Of a DNA stretch of 64,000 nucleotides, positions 1 to 7,766 are shown in pieces. A program made the position numbers and the translations under genes. The notes under the pieces are model-generated. The model saw only the letters and a program-made list of their open reading frames with translations, did not search any database and had not been told where the DNA came from. Every line of letters begins with the position of its first letter. Position 1 is the stretch's first letter. This stretch comes from Muribaculum sp. (lineage in GTDB: Bacteria > Bacillota > Clostridia > Lachnospirales > Lachnospiraceae), in the NCBI GenBank assembly GCA_023663505.1, contig JAMPHH010000010.1, forward strand, positions 1 to 64,000. Reading direction: 5' to 3'.

Positions 1-29
1 TGTCAAGCAACGCGCAGACACAAATTGCC

Positions 30-53
30 GGTTGAAAAATTTATTTTTCAACC
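30..53. other. Perfect inverted repeat near the left edge
   Basis: An 11-base arm (GGTTGAAAAAT) and its exact complement are separated by two bases. It lies downstream of the metallophosphoesterase gene, so it could end that transcript, but no clear U-tract follows the stem on the minus strand. The rest of 1-158 shows no gene. Confidence 0.4.
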
Positions 54-158
54 TACGCACACAGCTTTTATTCTACTGGGAAAAACGTCACTTTTCAAGA
101 CAAACTTGTGTTCGTATCGTCCGTTGCTCGTCCGTTCGCAACAGCTTAGCTCTCCTGC

Positions 159-1046
159 TTAGCCCTCCGCCTGAGCGTCCCCCTGCTTGTCCGCCGCCTT
201 GAATTCCAACAGCAACAGCTCCGCCGGATTAAAAAGCCTTACAGGTATGGTATGCATACCGAGCCCCCTGCTCACCAACATAACGCTGTCCCCCTCGTCA
301 AATCTGCCGCCGTCATATTTGGGAAAAAAGCGGATATTCGGCGACGCCACTCCCTTTCCCACAAAGGGAAGGCGCACCATCCCGCCGTGCACATGCCCCG
401 CGAGCACCAGCTTGGCTCCCCATTTGGCATATTGGGGAAAATAATCCGGATTGTGGGCGAGCAAAATATTATAATAATCCTTGTCCGCCCTGCCAAGCAG
501 CTTCTCCAGATAGCCCTCCTCCATAGGCTGCACCCCGAAACGCCTGTAATAAAGCTTGTCAATCTCAACCCCATATATCCTGATTCCATAGTCCGCAAGC
601 TGCACATGGGCGTTGACCAGCGGCTCAATCCCCAGCTCGCCAAGCCCCGACGCGTAACGCTCCGCCATATCCCCGTAAACCTCGGGATACAGCTTGAGCC
701 GCTGCTCATGGTTGCCATTCCCGTAATAGATCGGATAATCTATCGAGAGACACCGAAGCAGGTCGAGCGCCGTGTCCAAGGTCTTCCCCTGCTTGGCGGT
801 GAGCAGATCTCCTGCCACCAAGATCATATCCGGCGCAAGCTCCCTGATCGCCTGAAGCAGTTGCCCGTTATCCCTGCCGTACTTTTTGTTATGGAGATCC
901 GCCAACACCACCGCGCGGCAATCCCGTCGGATACGGGCGTCACAAAAGGAGTGCTCCCGCACCACGAACCGATTGCTGTCATAAATCATGACCCATAGAA
1001 GGATCAGTATGATCACAGCCAGAGCCGTGACAAGTATATTCCACAT
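159..1046 (-). CDS. Membrane-anchored metallophosphoesterase (YaeI/YkuE-like)
   Basis: Calcineurin-like phosphoesterase of 295 residues. A single hydrophobic segment (residues 3-21) should anchor it in the membrane with the catalytic domain after it. The metal-binding motifs of the family are visible: D50-x-H52, G79-D80, G111-N-H-E114, H198 and the G-H-V-H-G-G block at 217-222 (H218, H220). Relatives hydrolyse phosphodiester or pyrophosphate bonds, and some act on lipid-linked substrates; the substrate here cannot be read from the sequence. It lies downstream of the dacF-like gene on the same strand with an 83-base gap. The family is clear, the specific role is not. Confidence 0.85.
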   Translation of the reverse strand: MWNILVTALAVIILILLWVMIYDSNRFVVREHSFCDARIRRDCRAVVLADLHNKKYGRDNGQLLQAIRELAPDMILVAGDLLTAKQGKTLDTALDLLRCLSIDYPIYYGNGNHEQRLKLYPEVYGDMAERYASGLGELGIEPLVNAHVQLADYGIRIYGVEIDKLYYRRFGVQPMEEGYLEKLLGRADKDYYNILLAHNPDYFPQYAKWGAKLVLAGHVHGGMVRLPFVGKGVASPNIRFFPKYDGGRFDEGDSVMLVSRGLGMHTIPVRLFNPAELLLLEFKAADKQGDAQAEG

Positions 1047-1129
1047 ATTATTCTCACCCTTCCCGTCATGCCGCCCTTAGAAATTCTTAGTCAGCGTATT
1101 TTGCCGGCTTAGAATTTCTTTACACATTT

Positions 1130-2305
1130 TTAAAGCAGGAAAAATCCTACTGCCCGCTTCAAATAATCCCTGTAAGTCGCCTTCGCCACGCCCTCGGCGA
1201 AAAGGATCTGGACCTGCCCGATCTGCGCGCCGTTTAAAAGGTACTTGACCTGCCCCGCCAGCGTTCCTGCGCTGACAGGCGCATTCACACTCTCCGGAAG
1301 CTCGATCACCTTCTCCACATTATCCAAGGAATTGCCCTCGATGTCAAGATACCTGAACTCCCCCTGATATGTAAGCCCCACGTCCGTCTTCACGCCGCGC
1401 TGCACCGCAAGCCTTGGCAGCGCCTCCTCATGGGTATCGACATACAGACTGCTCACGCTGAAGCCGTAATTTAACAGCACCTGCGCGTCCTGAAAACGCT
1501 CCGTCCCCGTCTCGGCTCCCATGACCACCGCGATCATATCCAAGCCGTCCTTGTTGGCCGTGGCGGACATACAGAATTTCGCCTTACTGGTCGAGCCCGT
1601 CTTTAATCCCGTGGTATATTGATACTGTTTAAGCAGCTTGTTCGTGCTGCTTAAGGTAAAGGGTATCTCCCCCTGTTTCGTGACATGCGTGATGTCCTCC
1701 ATCCAAATCATAGTATACTGAAAGATCGCAGGGTGTTTCGTGATCAATTCCCTTGACATGATTGCCACGTCCTTCGCCGTGGAATAATGATTGTCGGAAT
1801 CCGTGAGACCACAGCAGTCCACAAAATGCGTATCCTTCATGCCAAGCTCCGCCGCCTTCTCGTTCATCATCTCCACAAACGCATCCTCGCTGCCTGCGAT
1901 ATGCTCCGCCACAGCCACGCTCGCGTCATTTCCGCTCGACACCGCGATACATTTTATCATGGTATCCAAGGTCTGAACCTCCCCCTGCGCCAGATACACC
2001 TGTGAGCCCCCCATACCGCTGGCATGCTCGCTTACCAGTACATCATCAGTCAGCTTTACCTTGCCCGCCTCAATCTGCTCAAAGGTGAGCAACAGGGTCA
2101 TGATCTTGGTAACACTGGCAGGGCTCCTCCGGTCCGTGGAATTTTTCTCATAGATCACCCTTCCCGTGGAAGCCTCCACCAGAATCGCCGAGGGGGTTCC
2201 GATAGACGGATCCGCCTTGACGGGAACGGCGGGCAGAGTCATTACAAGAAGAAACGCCGACAGCACCGCCAACACCCTTTGTTTATGTTTACATCCTCCG
2301 CGCAT
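1130..2305 (-). CDS. dacF: D-alanyl-D-alanine carboxypeptidase (DacF/PBP5 family)
   Basis: Serine-type D,D-carboxypeptidase of 391 residues that trims the terminal D-alanine from peptidoglycan stem peptides outside the membrane. A signal peptide spans about residues 1-31, ending near V-K-A. The three penicillin-binding motifs are intact: S64-V-T-K67, S124-G-N126 and K235-T-G237. After the catalytic domain comes a beta-rich C-terminal domain and a final hydrophobic/basic tail (last ~12 residues) typical of the amphipathic membrane anchor of PBP5 proteins. The start is uncertain because no strong ribosome site precedes the first ATG, but it gives the expected signal peptide. DacF in sporeformers is linked to spore cortex; that role here is an inference. 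Confidence 0.9.
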   Translation of the reverse strand: MRGGCKHKQRVLAVLSAFLLVMTLPAVPVKADPSIGTPSAILVEASTGRVIYEKNSTDRRSPASVTKIMTLLLTFEQIEAGKVKLTDDVLVSEHASGMGGSQVYLAQGEVQTLDTMIKCIAVSSGNDASVAVAEHIAGSEDAFVEMMNEKAAELGMKDTHFVDCCGLTDSDNHYSTAKDVAIMSRELITKHPAIFQYTMIWMEDITHVTKQGEIPFTLSSTNKLLKQYQYTTGLKTGSTSKAKFCMSATANKDGLDMIAVVMGAETGTERFQDAQVLLNYGFSVSSLYVDTHEEALPRLAVQRGVKTDVGLTYQGEFRYLDIEGNSLDNVEKVIELPESVNAPVSAGTLAGQVKYLLNGAQIGQVQILFAEGVAKATYRDYLKRAVGFFLL

Positions 2306-2402
2306 AAAAACGCCACACTCCCATTTTCTTTGTCTATTAAAGAATATGGGAATGCGGCGAAGGTTAGACCTGTTTCTTTTGCATATTGATTGGTTTTATC
2401 GA

Positions 2403-3017
2403 TCAGCTCCACCGTTTGATAAACGCATGATATCTCTCGATGAAACGCTCTTTCTTTTGGATAAGCCAACCCCTTTGTTCCCGCGTATCGTCATTGAGCA
2501 GTCGTATCAATTGAATCGCATAATCGATAGCTACTAAGAATAAAGCCAGTGATACCAAGTGAATCCCCGACCGATAGTTAATCTTATCTATGATCCAGTA
2601 AATGCCCGTATGTACGAACTGTATGATGCCTATCGCGTAAAACCCCCACGCTATTGTGCTCTCCAAGCAAATGATCCCCTTGTAATTAAAGGGCTTGTCA
2701 TTATAATCCCACCAAAGCTCTCCCAAGAATTTGATCATTCCCTTGCCGACGATAAATTCAAAAATCGTAGCCAACATCGCGCCCACTATATAAAGCGTCA
2801 CGTAATGCCCCTTCAGCGGACTCAGTATCAGATATCCCAACACAGCGCCAAATCCATAGATCGGACAGAAGGGACCTTTGGCAAATCCCCTGTTCGTAGG
2901 TTTTCTGTTGCACAGCGACATATAGATTGACTCCACAAGCCATCCAAGCATACTGTACAGAATAAAAGCTGCCGCGAGGTGATACACATCTGTCCCAAGC
3001 AGTTCTTTTGTCCACAT
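2403..3017 (-). CDS. Integral membrane protein, putative ABC-transporter type IV family (CmpB-like, PF06541)
   Basis: Polytopic membrane protein of 204 residues with about five hydrophobic segments. The block around residues 20-60 (G-W-L-V-E-S then a N-R-G-F-x-x-G-P-F-C-P-I-Y-G stretch) and the later L-E-S-T-I-A-W-G motif are typical of the PF06541 family common in Clostridia. Despite the family name no ATPase or transport partner is adjacent, and the function is unknown. The start is supported by GGGGATGAGGAT directly ahead of the ATG. It lies between rpsU and dacF on the same strand. Confidence 0.75.
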   Translation of the reverse strand: MWTKELLGTDVYHLAAAFILYSMLGWLVESIYMSLCNRKPTNRGFAKGPFCPIYGFGAVLGYLILSPLKGHYVTLYIVGAMLATIFEFIVGKGMIKFLGELWWDYNDKPFNYKGIICLESTIAWGFYAIGIIQFVHTGIYWIIDKINYRSGIHLVSLALFLVAIDYAIQLIRLLNDDTREQRGWLIQKKERFIERYHAFIKRWS

Positions 3018-3106
3018 ATCCTCATCCCCTTGCGTCTTGTCATAGTATTGAAAACTATTTGTTCCAACTAAAATCCCCAGTCGATGCTCGGCCAGGGATT
3101 TGCATT

Positions 3107-3283
3107 TTAGTTATATTTACGTTTTCTTGCCGCTTCAGACTTCTTCTTACGCTTTACGCTGGGCTTCTCGTAATGCTCTCTCTTGCGGATTTCCTGCTGG
3201 ATACCCGCCTTTGCACAACTTCTCTTGAAGCGACGCAATGCGCTGTCCAAAGTCTCGTTCTCTTTTACGATTACGTTAGACAT
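3107..3283 (-). CDS. rpsU: 30S ribosomal protein S21
   Basis: A 58-residue protein beginning M-S-N-V-I-V-K-E-N-E and ending in the lysine/arginine-rich tail K-R-K-K-K-S-E-A-A-R-K-R-K-Y-N, the normal form of bacterial S21. S21 joins the small subunit near the 3' end of 16S rRNA and assists translation initiation. The ribosome site GGGAGGTCAG stands about eight bases ahead of the ATG. The gene is conserved, complete and of the usual length for Firmicutes. A possible terminator (AAATCCC paired with GGGGATTT) lies just past the stop near 3070-3100. Confidence 0.96.
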   Translation of the reverse strand: MSNVIVKENETLDSALRRFKRSCAKAGIQQEIRKREHYEKPSVKRKKKSEAARKRKYN

Positions 3284-3425
3284 TCTGCACCTGACCTCCC
3301 TTCAGTCCCTCTAGCACATGACTGATTGGGTTATTCTATGTACGGAGCACCATACACACTACACATTATAGCATAAAAATCTAACACGTCAACTATTTTT
3401 TGAATAATTTGTCTAGATAATTTGT

Positions 3426-4406
3426 CTAGATGTCAAATTCGTCATCAAGCTTCACCACCTCGACGCGATTCTCCCGACGCTTGTAGAAATACAAGTGATC
3501 CGATAATATTTCCTCCGGCTCTACCTGTGTGGTGTTGACCTCGCGCACCATATCCATGAGCATCTGCGGGTCGTCCACCTCGCTCTCGGGCATGAGAATG
3601 ACCTCATGAATCGAGCTGGGCAGGATATACAGATCCTCGTCCATCTCGTCGGCAAGCATATTCAGCAGCCCGGGATAAATCATACAGGTCGCCCCGTGGA
3701 GTCTCCGTTTGTTGGTCAAGACCCGCATCGGACATTCCTCGTCAGCGTCCTCCTCCCCTTCATCAGAGAGCACTCCCTGCCCAAGCTCCTCGCATTCTAT
3801 CAACTCACGCAGCAGCTCTCCCATGTCATGTGTCCTCCAAGGGAAAAGTCTCTTGGTATTCTCCTGCGCCAGCTTAAGGAGCGTCTCCGTGGAGCACCCC
3901 CACATCTCCATATGGCTGTTATAGATCAGTATGGAGCCAAAGCCCAACGCCTCGTTCTGATAAGAATAGAAAAAGCAAATGCTCAAATCCAGAAAGTCAA
4001 TGTGCGGGATTCTCTCCAAAAGTCCCCTGTTCCTGCTGCGATTGATAACCTTATAGCAGATCCTCGGGCGCACCTTCTCAAATTCCCTAAAAAACTCCAT
4101 ATTGATGTTGCTCTCGGGCAGATCCTCCTTATAAATCTCCAGAATCCTTGTCACGATGCCCACAAGCGGCACTCCCGCCTCGTAGGCGTCCAAAAAGGAA
4201 TTCAGATAAATCGTTGGGGAGATATTCTGCTCCTTTGCGAGAATCACCAAGCCCTGCAGAATCACCCCGTTATTCTTGATGACCTCCTGAAGCTTGACCT
4301 GACAACCGCTGCCCAATTCCTCCGACACCGCCCTGCTCACCATCTCCGCAAAGCTGCGGATATCCATATCTACTCTACCCTTGTTCAGTTTTTTCCTTTT
4401 TTTCAT
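3426..4406 (-). CDS. DUF5688 family protein (Lachnospiraceae-type)
   Basis: Soluble protein of about 326 residues with no signal peptide or membrane segment. The block V-x-K-N-N-G-V-x-L-Q-G-L, followed by I-S-P-T-I-Y-L-N, and the later segment with L-Y-I-L-P-S-S-I-H-E-V are the hallmarks I associate with DUF5688, a family abundant in Lachnospiraceae and of unknown function. Starts at 4433 (no ribosome site), 4406 (AACAGGA just upstream, chosen) and 4367 (M-D-I-R-S, shorter) are all possible. The first 13 residues after the chosen start are highly basic. It sits between efp and rpsU on the same strand. Confidence 0.7.
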   Translation of the reverse strand: MKKRKKLNKGRVDMDIRSFAEMVSRAVSEELGSGCQVKLQEVIKNNGVILQGLVILAKEQNISPTIYLNSFLDAYEAGVPLVGIVTRILEIYKEDLPESNINMEFFREFEKVRPRICYKVINRSRNRGLLERIPHIDFLDLSICFFYSYQNEALGFGSILIYNSHMEMWGCSTETLLKLAQENTKRLFPWRTHDMGELLRELIECEELGQGVLSDEGEEDADEECPMRVLTNKRRLHGATCMIYPGLLNMLADEMDEDLYILPSSIHEVILMPESEVDDPQMLMDMVREVNTTQVEPEEILSDHLYFYKRRENRVEVVKLDDEFDI

Positions 4407-4563
4407 ATATTCCTGTTTCCTCTCTTTTTTCATTTATTTAAATTCAAATCTTTAAGCTGTTGGAGTTCGGGAAGATATTCCCTTATAAGAATTGGATTCT
4501 ACGAATATCATACCTTGAAAATTCCCAGAATTAATTTTTAGATAAACATTAGATGTGTAAAAG

Positions 4564-4617
4564 GTAAAAAAATGAAAGACAATGAAAGCCCTCCGAAGGA
4601 GACCTGTCCATTGTCTT
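4564..4617 (-). terminator. Rho-independent terminator downstream of efp
   Basis: On the minus strand AAGACAATG pairs with CATTGTCTT around an inner CTCC/GGAG stem, and a run of T residues follows (the A-run at 4564-4572 on the plus strand). It lies about 50 bases past the efp stop, so it should end the efp transcript. Confidence 0.75.
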
Positions 4618-4666
4618 ACAATTGCATCAGTATCATAGAAATAAGAAACAGTAAAATCACATCGAC

Positions 4667-5224
4667 CTATACACGCGACAAATACTCACCTGTTCTGGTG
4701 TCGATCTTGATCTTGTCACCCTGATCAACGAACAGGGGAACATTGACCACCGCGCCTGTCTCAACCGTGGCGGGCTTGGTAGCGCCCGTAGCGGTATCAC
4801 CCTTGAAGCCGGGCTCCGTGTCCGTGATATCAAGCTCCACGAACAGCGGGGGCTCCACAGAGAACACATTGCCATTGTGGGAGCAGACCTTGCACATCTC
4901 GTTCTCCTTCACGAACTTCAAAGCATCTCCAACGGTCTCCGCGTTCAGCGCAACCTGATCATAGCTCTCCGTGTCCATGAAATAAAACAGATCGCCGTCG
5001 GCATACAAATACTGCATATCTTTTCTATCAATACGCGCCTGAGGGCACTTCTCAGTAGGACGGAAGGTCTTCTCGACAACACCGCCGCTCTTGATGTTTT
5101 TCAGCTTCGTGCGAACGAAAGCTGCGCCCTTTCCGGGTTTTACATGCTGGAATTCAATAATCTGGTATACATTGTTGTCCAACTCAATAGTAATACCATT
5201 TCTGAAGTCACCTGCAGAAATCAT
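4667..5224 (-). CDS. efp: Translation elongation factor P
   Basis: EF-P of 185 residues, the usual length. It binds between the P and E sites of the ribosome and relieves stalling at polyproline stretches. The N-terminal KOW-like domain carries the tip loop P-G-K32-G; K32 is the position modified in other bacteria, and no EpmA-type modification enzyme is visible nearby. The OB domains follow and the protein ends with the conserved D-T-R-T-G-E-Y motif. AGGAGG precedes the ATG. It lies downstream of the aroK-aroQ fusion, a neighbourhood common in Firmicutes, but has its own promoter. Confidence 0.97.
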   Translation of the reverse strand: MISAGDFRNGITIELDNNVYQIIEFQHVKPGKGAAFVRTKLKNIKSGGVVEKTFRPTEKCPQARIDRKDMQYLYADGDLFYFMDTESYDQVALNAETVGDALKFVKENEMCKVCSHNGNVFSVEPPLFVELDITDTEPGFKGDTATGATKPATVETGAVVNVPLFVDQGDKIKIDTRTGEYLSRV

Positions 5225-5265
5225 AATATGTTCCTCCTAAAATTTTCACGATATAATTCCTGTCT

Positions 5266-5294
5266 ATTTTAATATAAAATCATTTTTATTTCAA
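5266..5294 (-). promoter_or_regulatory. Sigma-A type promoter of efp
   Basis: TTGAAA (5289-5294) and TAAAAT (5266-5271) are separated by 17 bases on the minus strand, giving a start about 35 bases ahead of the efp ATG. The surrounding region is very AT-rich. Confidence 0.6.
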
Positions 5295-5331
5295 CTGTTT
5301 TTGAAAAATATATCAAATTTTGGTAAAAATT

Positions 5332-6306
5332 TTACTCCCTCTCCAGAATCCAGTCGATTGCCATCAGGTATCCCTCCAGTCCCTTACCGTAGATTTGGTG
5401 GTCGCAGGCGGCCTTTGTCACGGAATTTTTCCGAAACTCCTCCCTATTCATTATATCGGAGATATGAATCTCGACCTTGGGAACCGCGATACTCGCCAAA
5501 GCGTCCCGAATAGCATAGCTGTAATGGGTATAAGCGCCCGGATTGATCACGATCCCCTCCGTGCCGTCAAAATAAGCCTCCTGAAGCCTGTCTATGATCG
5601 CCCCCTCGTGGTTGGACTGGAATACCTTGATATCCTGCCCGCATTCCCTCGCCTTACAAGCTATCATGTCCAGAAGATACTGATAATCCTGCGTCCCATA
5701 AACACTCTTCTCCCGAATACCTAAGAAATTAATATTCGGACCGTTGATCACCAAAAGTTTCCTTTTTCTTCTCTTCCTGCGGTTCTCACAGCCTACCCTC
5801 CGCACTATCTGATCCACGATCTCATCCAAAAACAGCTCGTCCACATCAATGATCACATCTGCGCAGTCCTCATAGACAGCCTCCCTTGCGGCGAGCAGCT
5901 CCCGTATGCGCCCCAACGGGTCTTCACACTGTAAAAGGGGTCTGGTAGCGTCACCCTTAAGTCTGTTGTAAATCGTCTCAGGCTTCGCCCTCAGATAAAA
6001 AACCTTCCCACACCTTCTGAGCAGCTCCCTGTTCTCCTCCCTCACGGGCGTCCCGCCGCCCACAGAGAGGATTCGCCCGAACCCGCGCTGAGCGATCTGC
6101 GAGAGCAGCTCCGTCTCCATCTGCCGAAACGCCTCCTCGCCCTCTCTCTCAAAAATCTCACTGATGCTGAGTCCCTGCTTTCTCTCAATCAGCTTGTCCG
6201 TATCCTCCACCGGCATGTGGAACCGATAAGAAAGCTTTACACCCACCGTTGTCTTACCGCTGCCCATAAATCCAATGAGCACGATATTTTTTCCTCTGTC
6301 CACCAT
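5332..6306 (-). CDS. Bifunctional shikimate kinase / type II 3-dehydroquinate dehydratase (AroK-AroQ fusion)
   Basis: Two shikimate-pathway enzymes in one 324-residue chain. Residues 1-170 form a shikimate kinase: P-loop G12-F-M-G-S-G-K-T-T20, acidic residues D35 and D37, the G83-G-G85 motif and the lid R122-P-L-L. Residues about 184-324 form a type II dehydroquinase: G-P-N-I-N near 189-193, catalytic Y203, the N255-P-G-A-Y-T-H block and H281. A very basic linker (175-183) joins them. No stop or frameshift interrupts the frame, so the fusion is genuine in this sequence. The reactions are not consecutive (dehydroquinase is step 3, kinase step 5), and the enzyme between them, AroE, is encoded directly upstream. 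Confidence 0.93.
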   Translation of the reverse strand: MVDRGKNIVLIGFMGSGKTTVGVKLSYRFHMPVEDTDKLIERKQGLSISEIFEREGEEAFRQMETELLSQIAQRGFGRILSVGGGTPVREENRELLRRCGKVFYLRAKPETIYNRLKGDATRPLLQCEDPLGRIRELLAAREAVYEDCADVIIDVDELFLDEIVDQIVRRVGCENRRKRRKRKLLVINGPNINFLGIREKSVYGTQDYQYLLDMIACKARECGQDIKVFQSNHEGAIIDRLQEAYFDGTEGIVINPGAYTHYSYAIRDALASIAVPKVEIHISDIMNREEFRKNSVTKAACDHQIYGKGLEGYLMAIDWILERE

Positions 6307-6337
6307 ATCTATTCTCCCCTAATAATCTCATCATCAC

Positions 6338-7204
6338 TCACAGCTTCATCTCCGCAGCCACGAGCCGCGCCTGTTCTTCCGACACCTCCACGCCGGTCCA
6401 CAGCTCATAGGCGATAATCCCCTGATAAAGCAGCATCTTCGCCCCATTGAAGGCTCTCCCGCCCTGCTCCTCCACAAGCCGCATAAACCTCGTCCTCGCC
6501 GGATTAAAGATCAGGTCATATCCTGTATGCACCCTCTCATAAAAGGCTCTGTCCTCAATCACCACAGCCTCGTCATCGGGGTGCAGCCCCACGCTGGTCG
6601 CCTGAATGACCAGATATCGCTCGTCCGCAGGGAGCTTTCCGTAATCCCCGTTTGCCATGGCGCTCGCAAAAGCCCTGCCCGCCAAATCGTTCACCTCCTG
6701 CGCGATGCGCTCCGCCTTCTCAAGCGTGCGGTTCAGCAATATGATTTCCTTCGCCCCCTTCTCCAAAAGCAGCACCGCCACCGCTCTCGCCACGCCGCCC
6801 GCGCCTAAGATCACCACCTTCTCGCCCTTTATCTCCACGCCGTCCACGCACATCGCCCGATACAGCCCCGGCATGTCCGTGTTATAGCCCTTATATCCGC
6901 CCTCGATCCGCACCAAGGTATTCACCGCGCCGATTCGGGCTGCCAAGGGGTCTATCTCCCTCAAAAAGGGAATCACGTCACTCTTGTAGGGCACCGTCAC
7001 GTTCGCCCCCAACAGGTTCAGCGCATAAGCTCCCTTGACAGCCGCCTCAAGCGCTCCCTCCTCCACCCTGAGAGGCACATAACACAGCCCTGTATCCGTA
7101 AGCTCCGCTAATGTATTGTGAATCACCGGAGAGAGCGTGTGCTCCACCGGATTGCCAATCAGCCCGCAGGTGCGGGTGTGTCCGTCAATCGCCTTCATCA
7201 TCAT
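6338..7204 (-). CDS. aroE: Shikimate dehydrogenase
   Basis: NADPH-dependent shikimate dehydrogenase of 288 residues, converting 3-dehydroshikimate to shikimate. The N-terminal substrate domain has the signature G-N-P-V-E-H-T-L-S-P-V-I-H-N (about 17-30) and the catalytic lysine in V-P-Y-K-S. The Rossmann motif G-A-G-G-V-A-R-A lies in the middle and a Q-A-T-S-V-G-L block follows. The start has three consecutive methionine codons. It is 31 bases upstream of the aroK-aroQ fusion and 39 bases downstream of yqeG, so the three genes are probably co-transcribed. Confidence 0.95.
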   Translation of the reverse strand: MMMKAIDGHTRTCGLIGNPVEHTLSPVIHNTLAELTDTGLCYVPLRVEEGALEAAVKGAYALNLLGANVTVPYKSDVIPFLREIDPLAARIGAVNTLVRIEGGYKGYNTDMPGLYRAMCVDGVEIKGEKVVILGAGGVARAVAVLLLEKGAKEIILLNRTLEKAERIAQEVNDLAGRAFASAMANGDYGKLPADERYLVIQATSVGLHPDDEAVVIEDRAFYERVHTGYDLIFNPARTRFMRLVEEQGGRAFNGAKMLLYQGIIAYELWTGVEVSEEQARLVAAEMKL

Positions 7205-7243
7205 TCCTCCCTGTTCAATATCCTTAAGCCATTCCCGCAGCAG

Positions 7244-7744
7244 TCAGTCCCGCCTGTCCCTGTGGTAAAAATACAATACCACCCGCTCCAGATAACGCTT
7301 TAGCACGATCTGAATCTCCTCCCTCGGGTGAATCGGCTTGGTAAGAAACGTGAAGATTCCTGCGCGCTTCGCCCCCCACACATCTGTAAAAAGCTGATCT
7401 CCCACAAAGATAGTATTGTCGGGAACCGTCCCCATATTCCTCATGGCACGCTCATATCCCGCTCTCCCGGGCTTGCCCGCCTTGTAGATATAGCCGCTCC
7501 CCACCACGTCCGCAAAGCTTTTCACCCGCGGCTCCTTATTGTTTGACAAAAGAATCGTCCGATAGCCCAACGCCCGCAGACGCTCAAAGAGCGCAATGGC
7601 TCGTTCCGTCGCCGGAGCCCCGTGGGGAACTAACGTATTGTCAATGTCAAAAATCACACCCCTGTACCCCCGCCTGTAAAGCGCCTCATAATCCACCGTA
7701 TAGGCGCTGTCCGACTCATAGTCAGGATAAAATCTCTCCAGCAT
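7244..7744 (-). CDS. YqeG family HAD IIIA-type phosphatase
   Basis: HAD-superfamily phosphatase of 166 residues. Motif I is F-D33? region D-I-D-N-T-L (nucleophile D33, acid D35), motif II L-L-S-N-N, and the C-terminal motif G-D-Q-L-F-T-D-V. This is the YqeG/GEP4 group, whose mitochondrial member dephosphorylates phosphatidylglycerophosphate; the bacterial substrate is not settled. The start at 7744 is preceded by GGAAAGGAAG at good spacing; the longer frame to 7810 would overlap the upstream gene and has no ribosome site. The yqeG-aroE neighbourhood is common in Clostridia. Confidence 0.88.
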   Translation of the reverse strand: MLERFYPDYESDSAYTVDYEALYRRGYRGVIFDIDNTLVPHGAPATERAIALFERLRALGYRTILLSNNKEPRVKSFADVVGSGYIYKAGKPGRAGYERAMRNMGTVPDNTIFVGDQLFTDVWGAKRAGIFTFLTKPIHPREEIQIVLKRYLERVVLYFYHRDRRD

Positions 7745-7766
7745 AAGCTTCCTTTCCCGATTCACC

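Noticed and set aside
2242..2469. Minus-strand frame of 75 codons between the dacF-like and PF06541 genes
   Set aside because: It overlaps both neighbours and has no ribosome site or recognisable motif.
3008..3325. Plus-strand frame of 105 codons
   Set aside because: It is the complement of rpsU, which is certain from its sequence.
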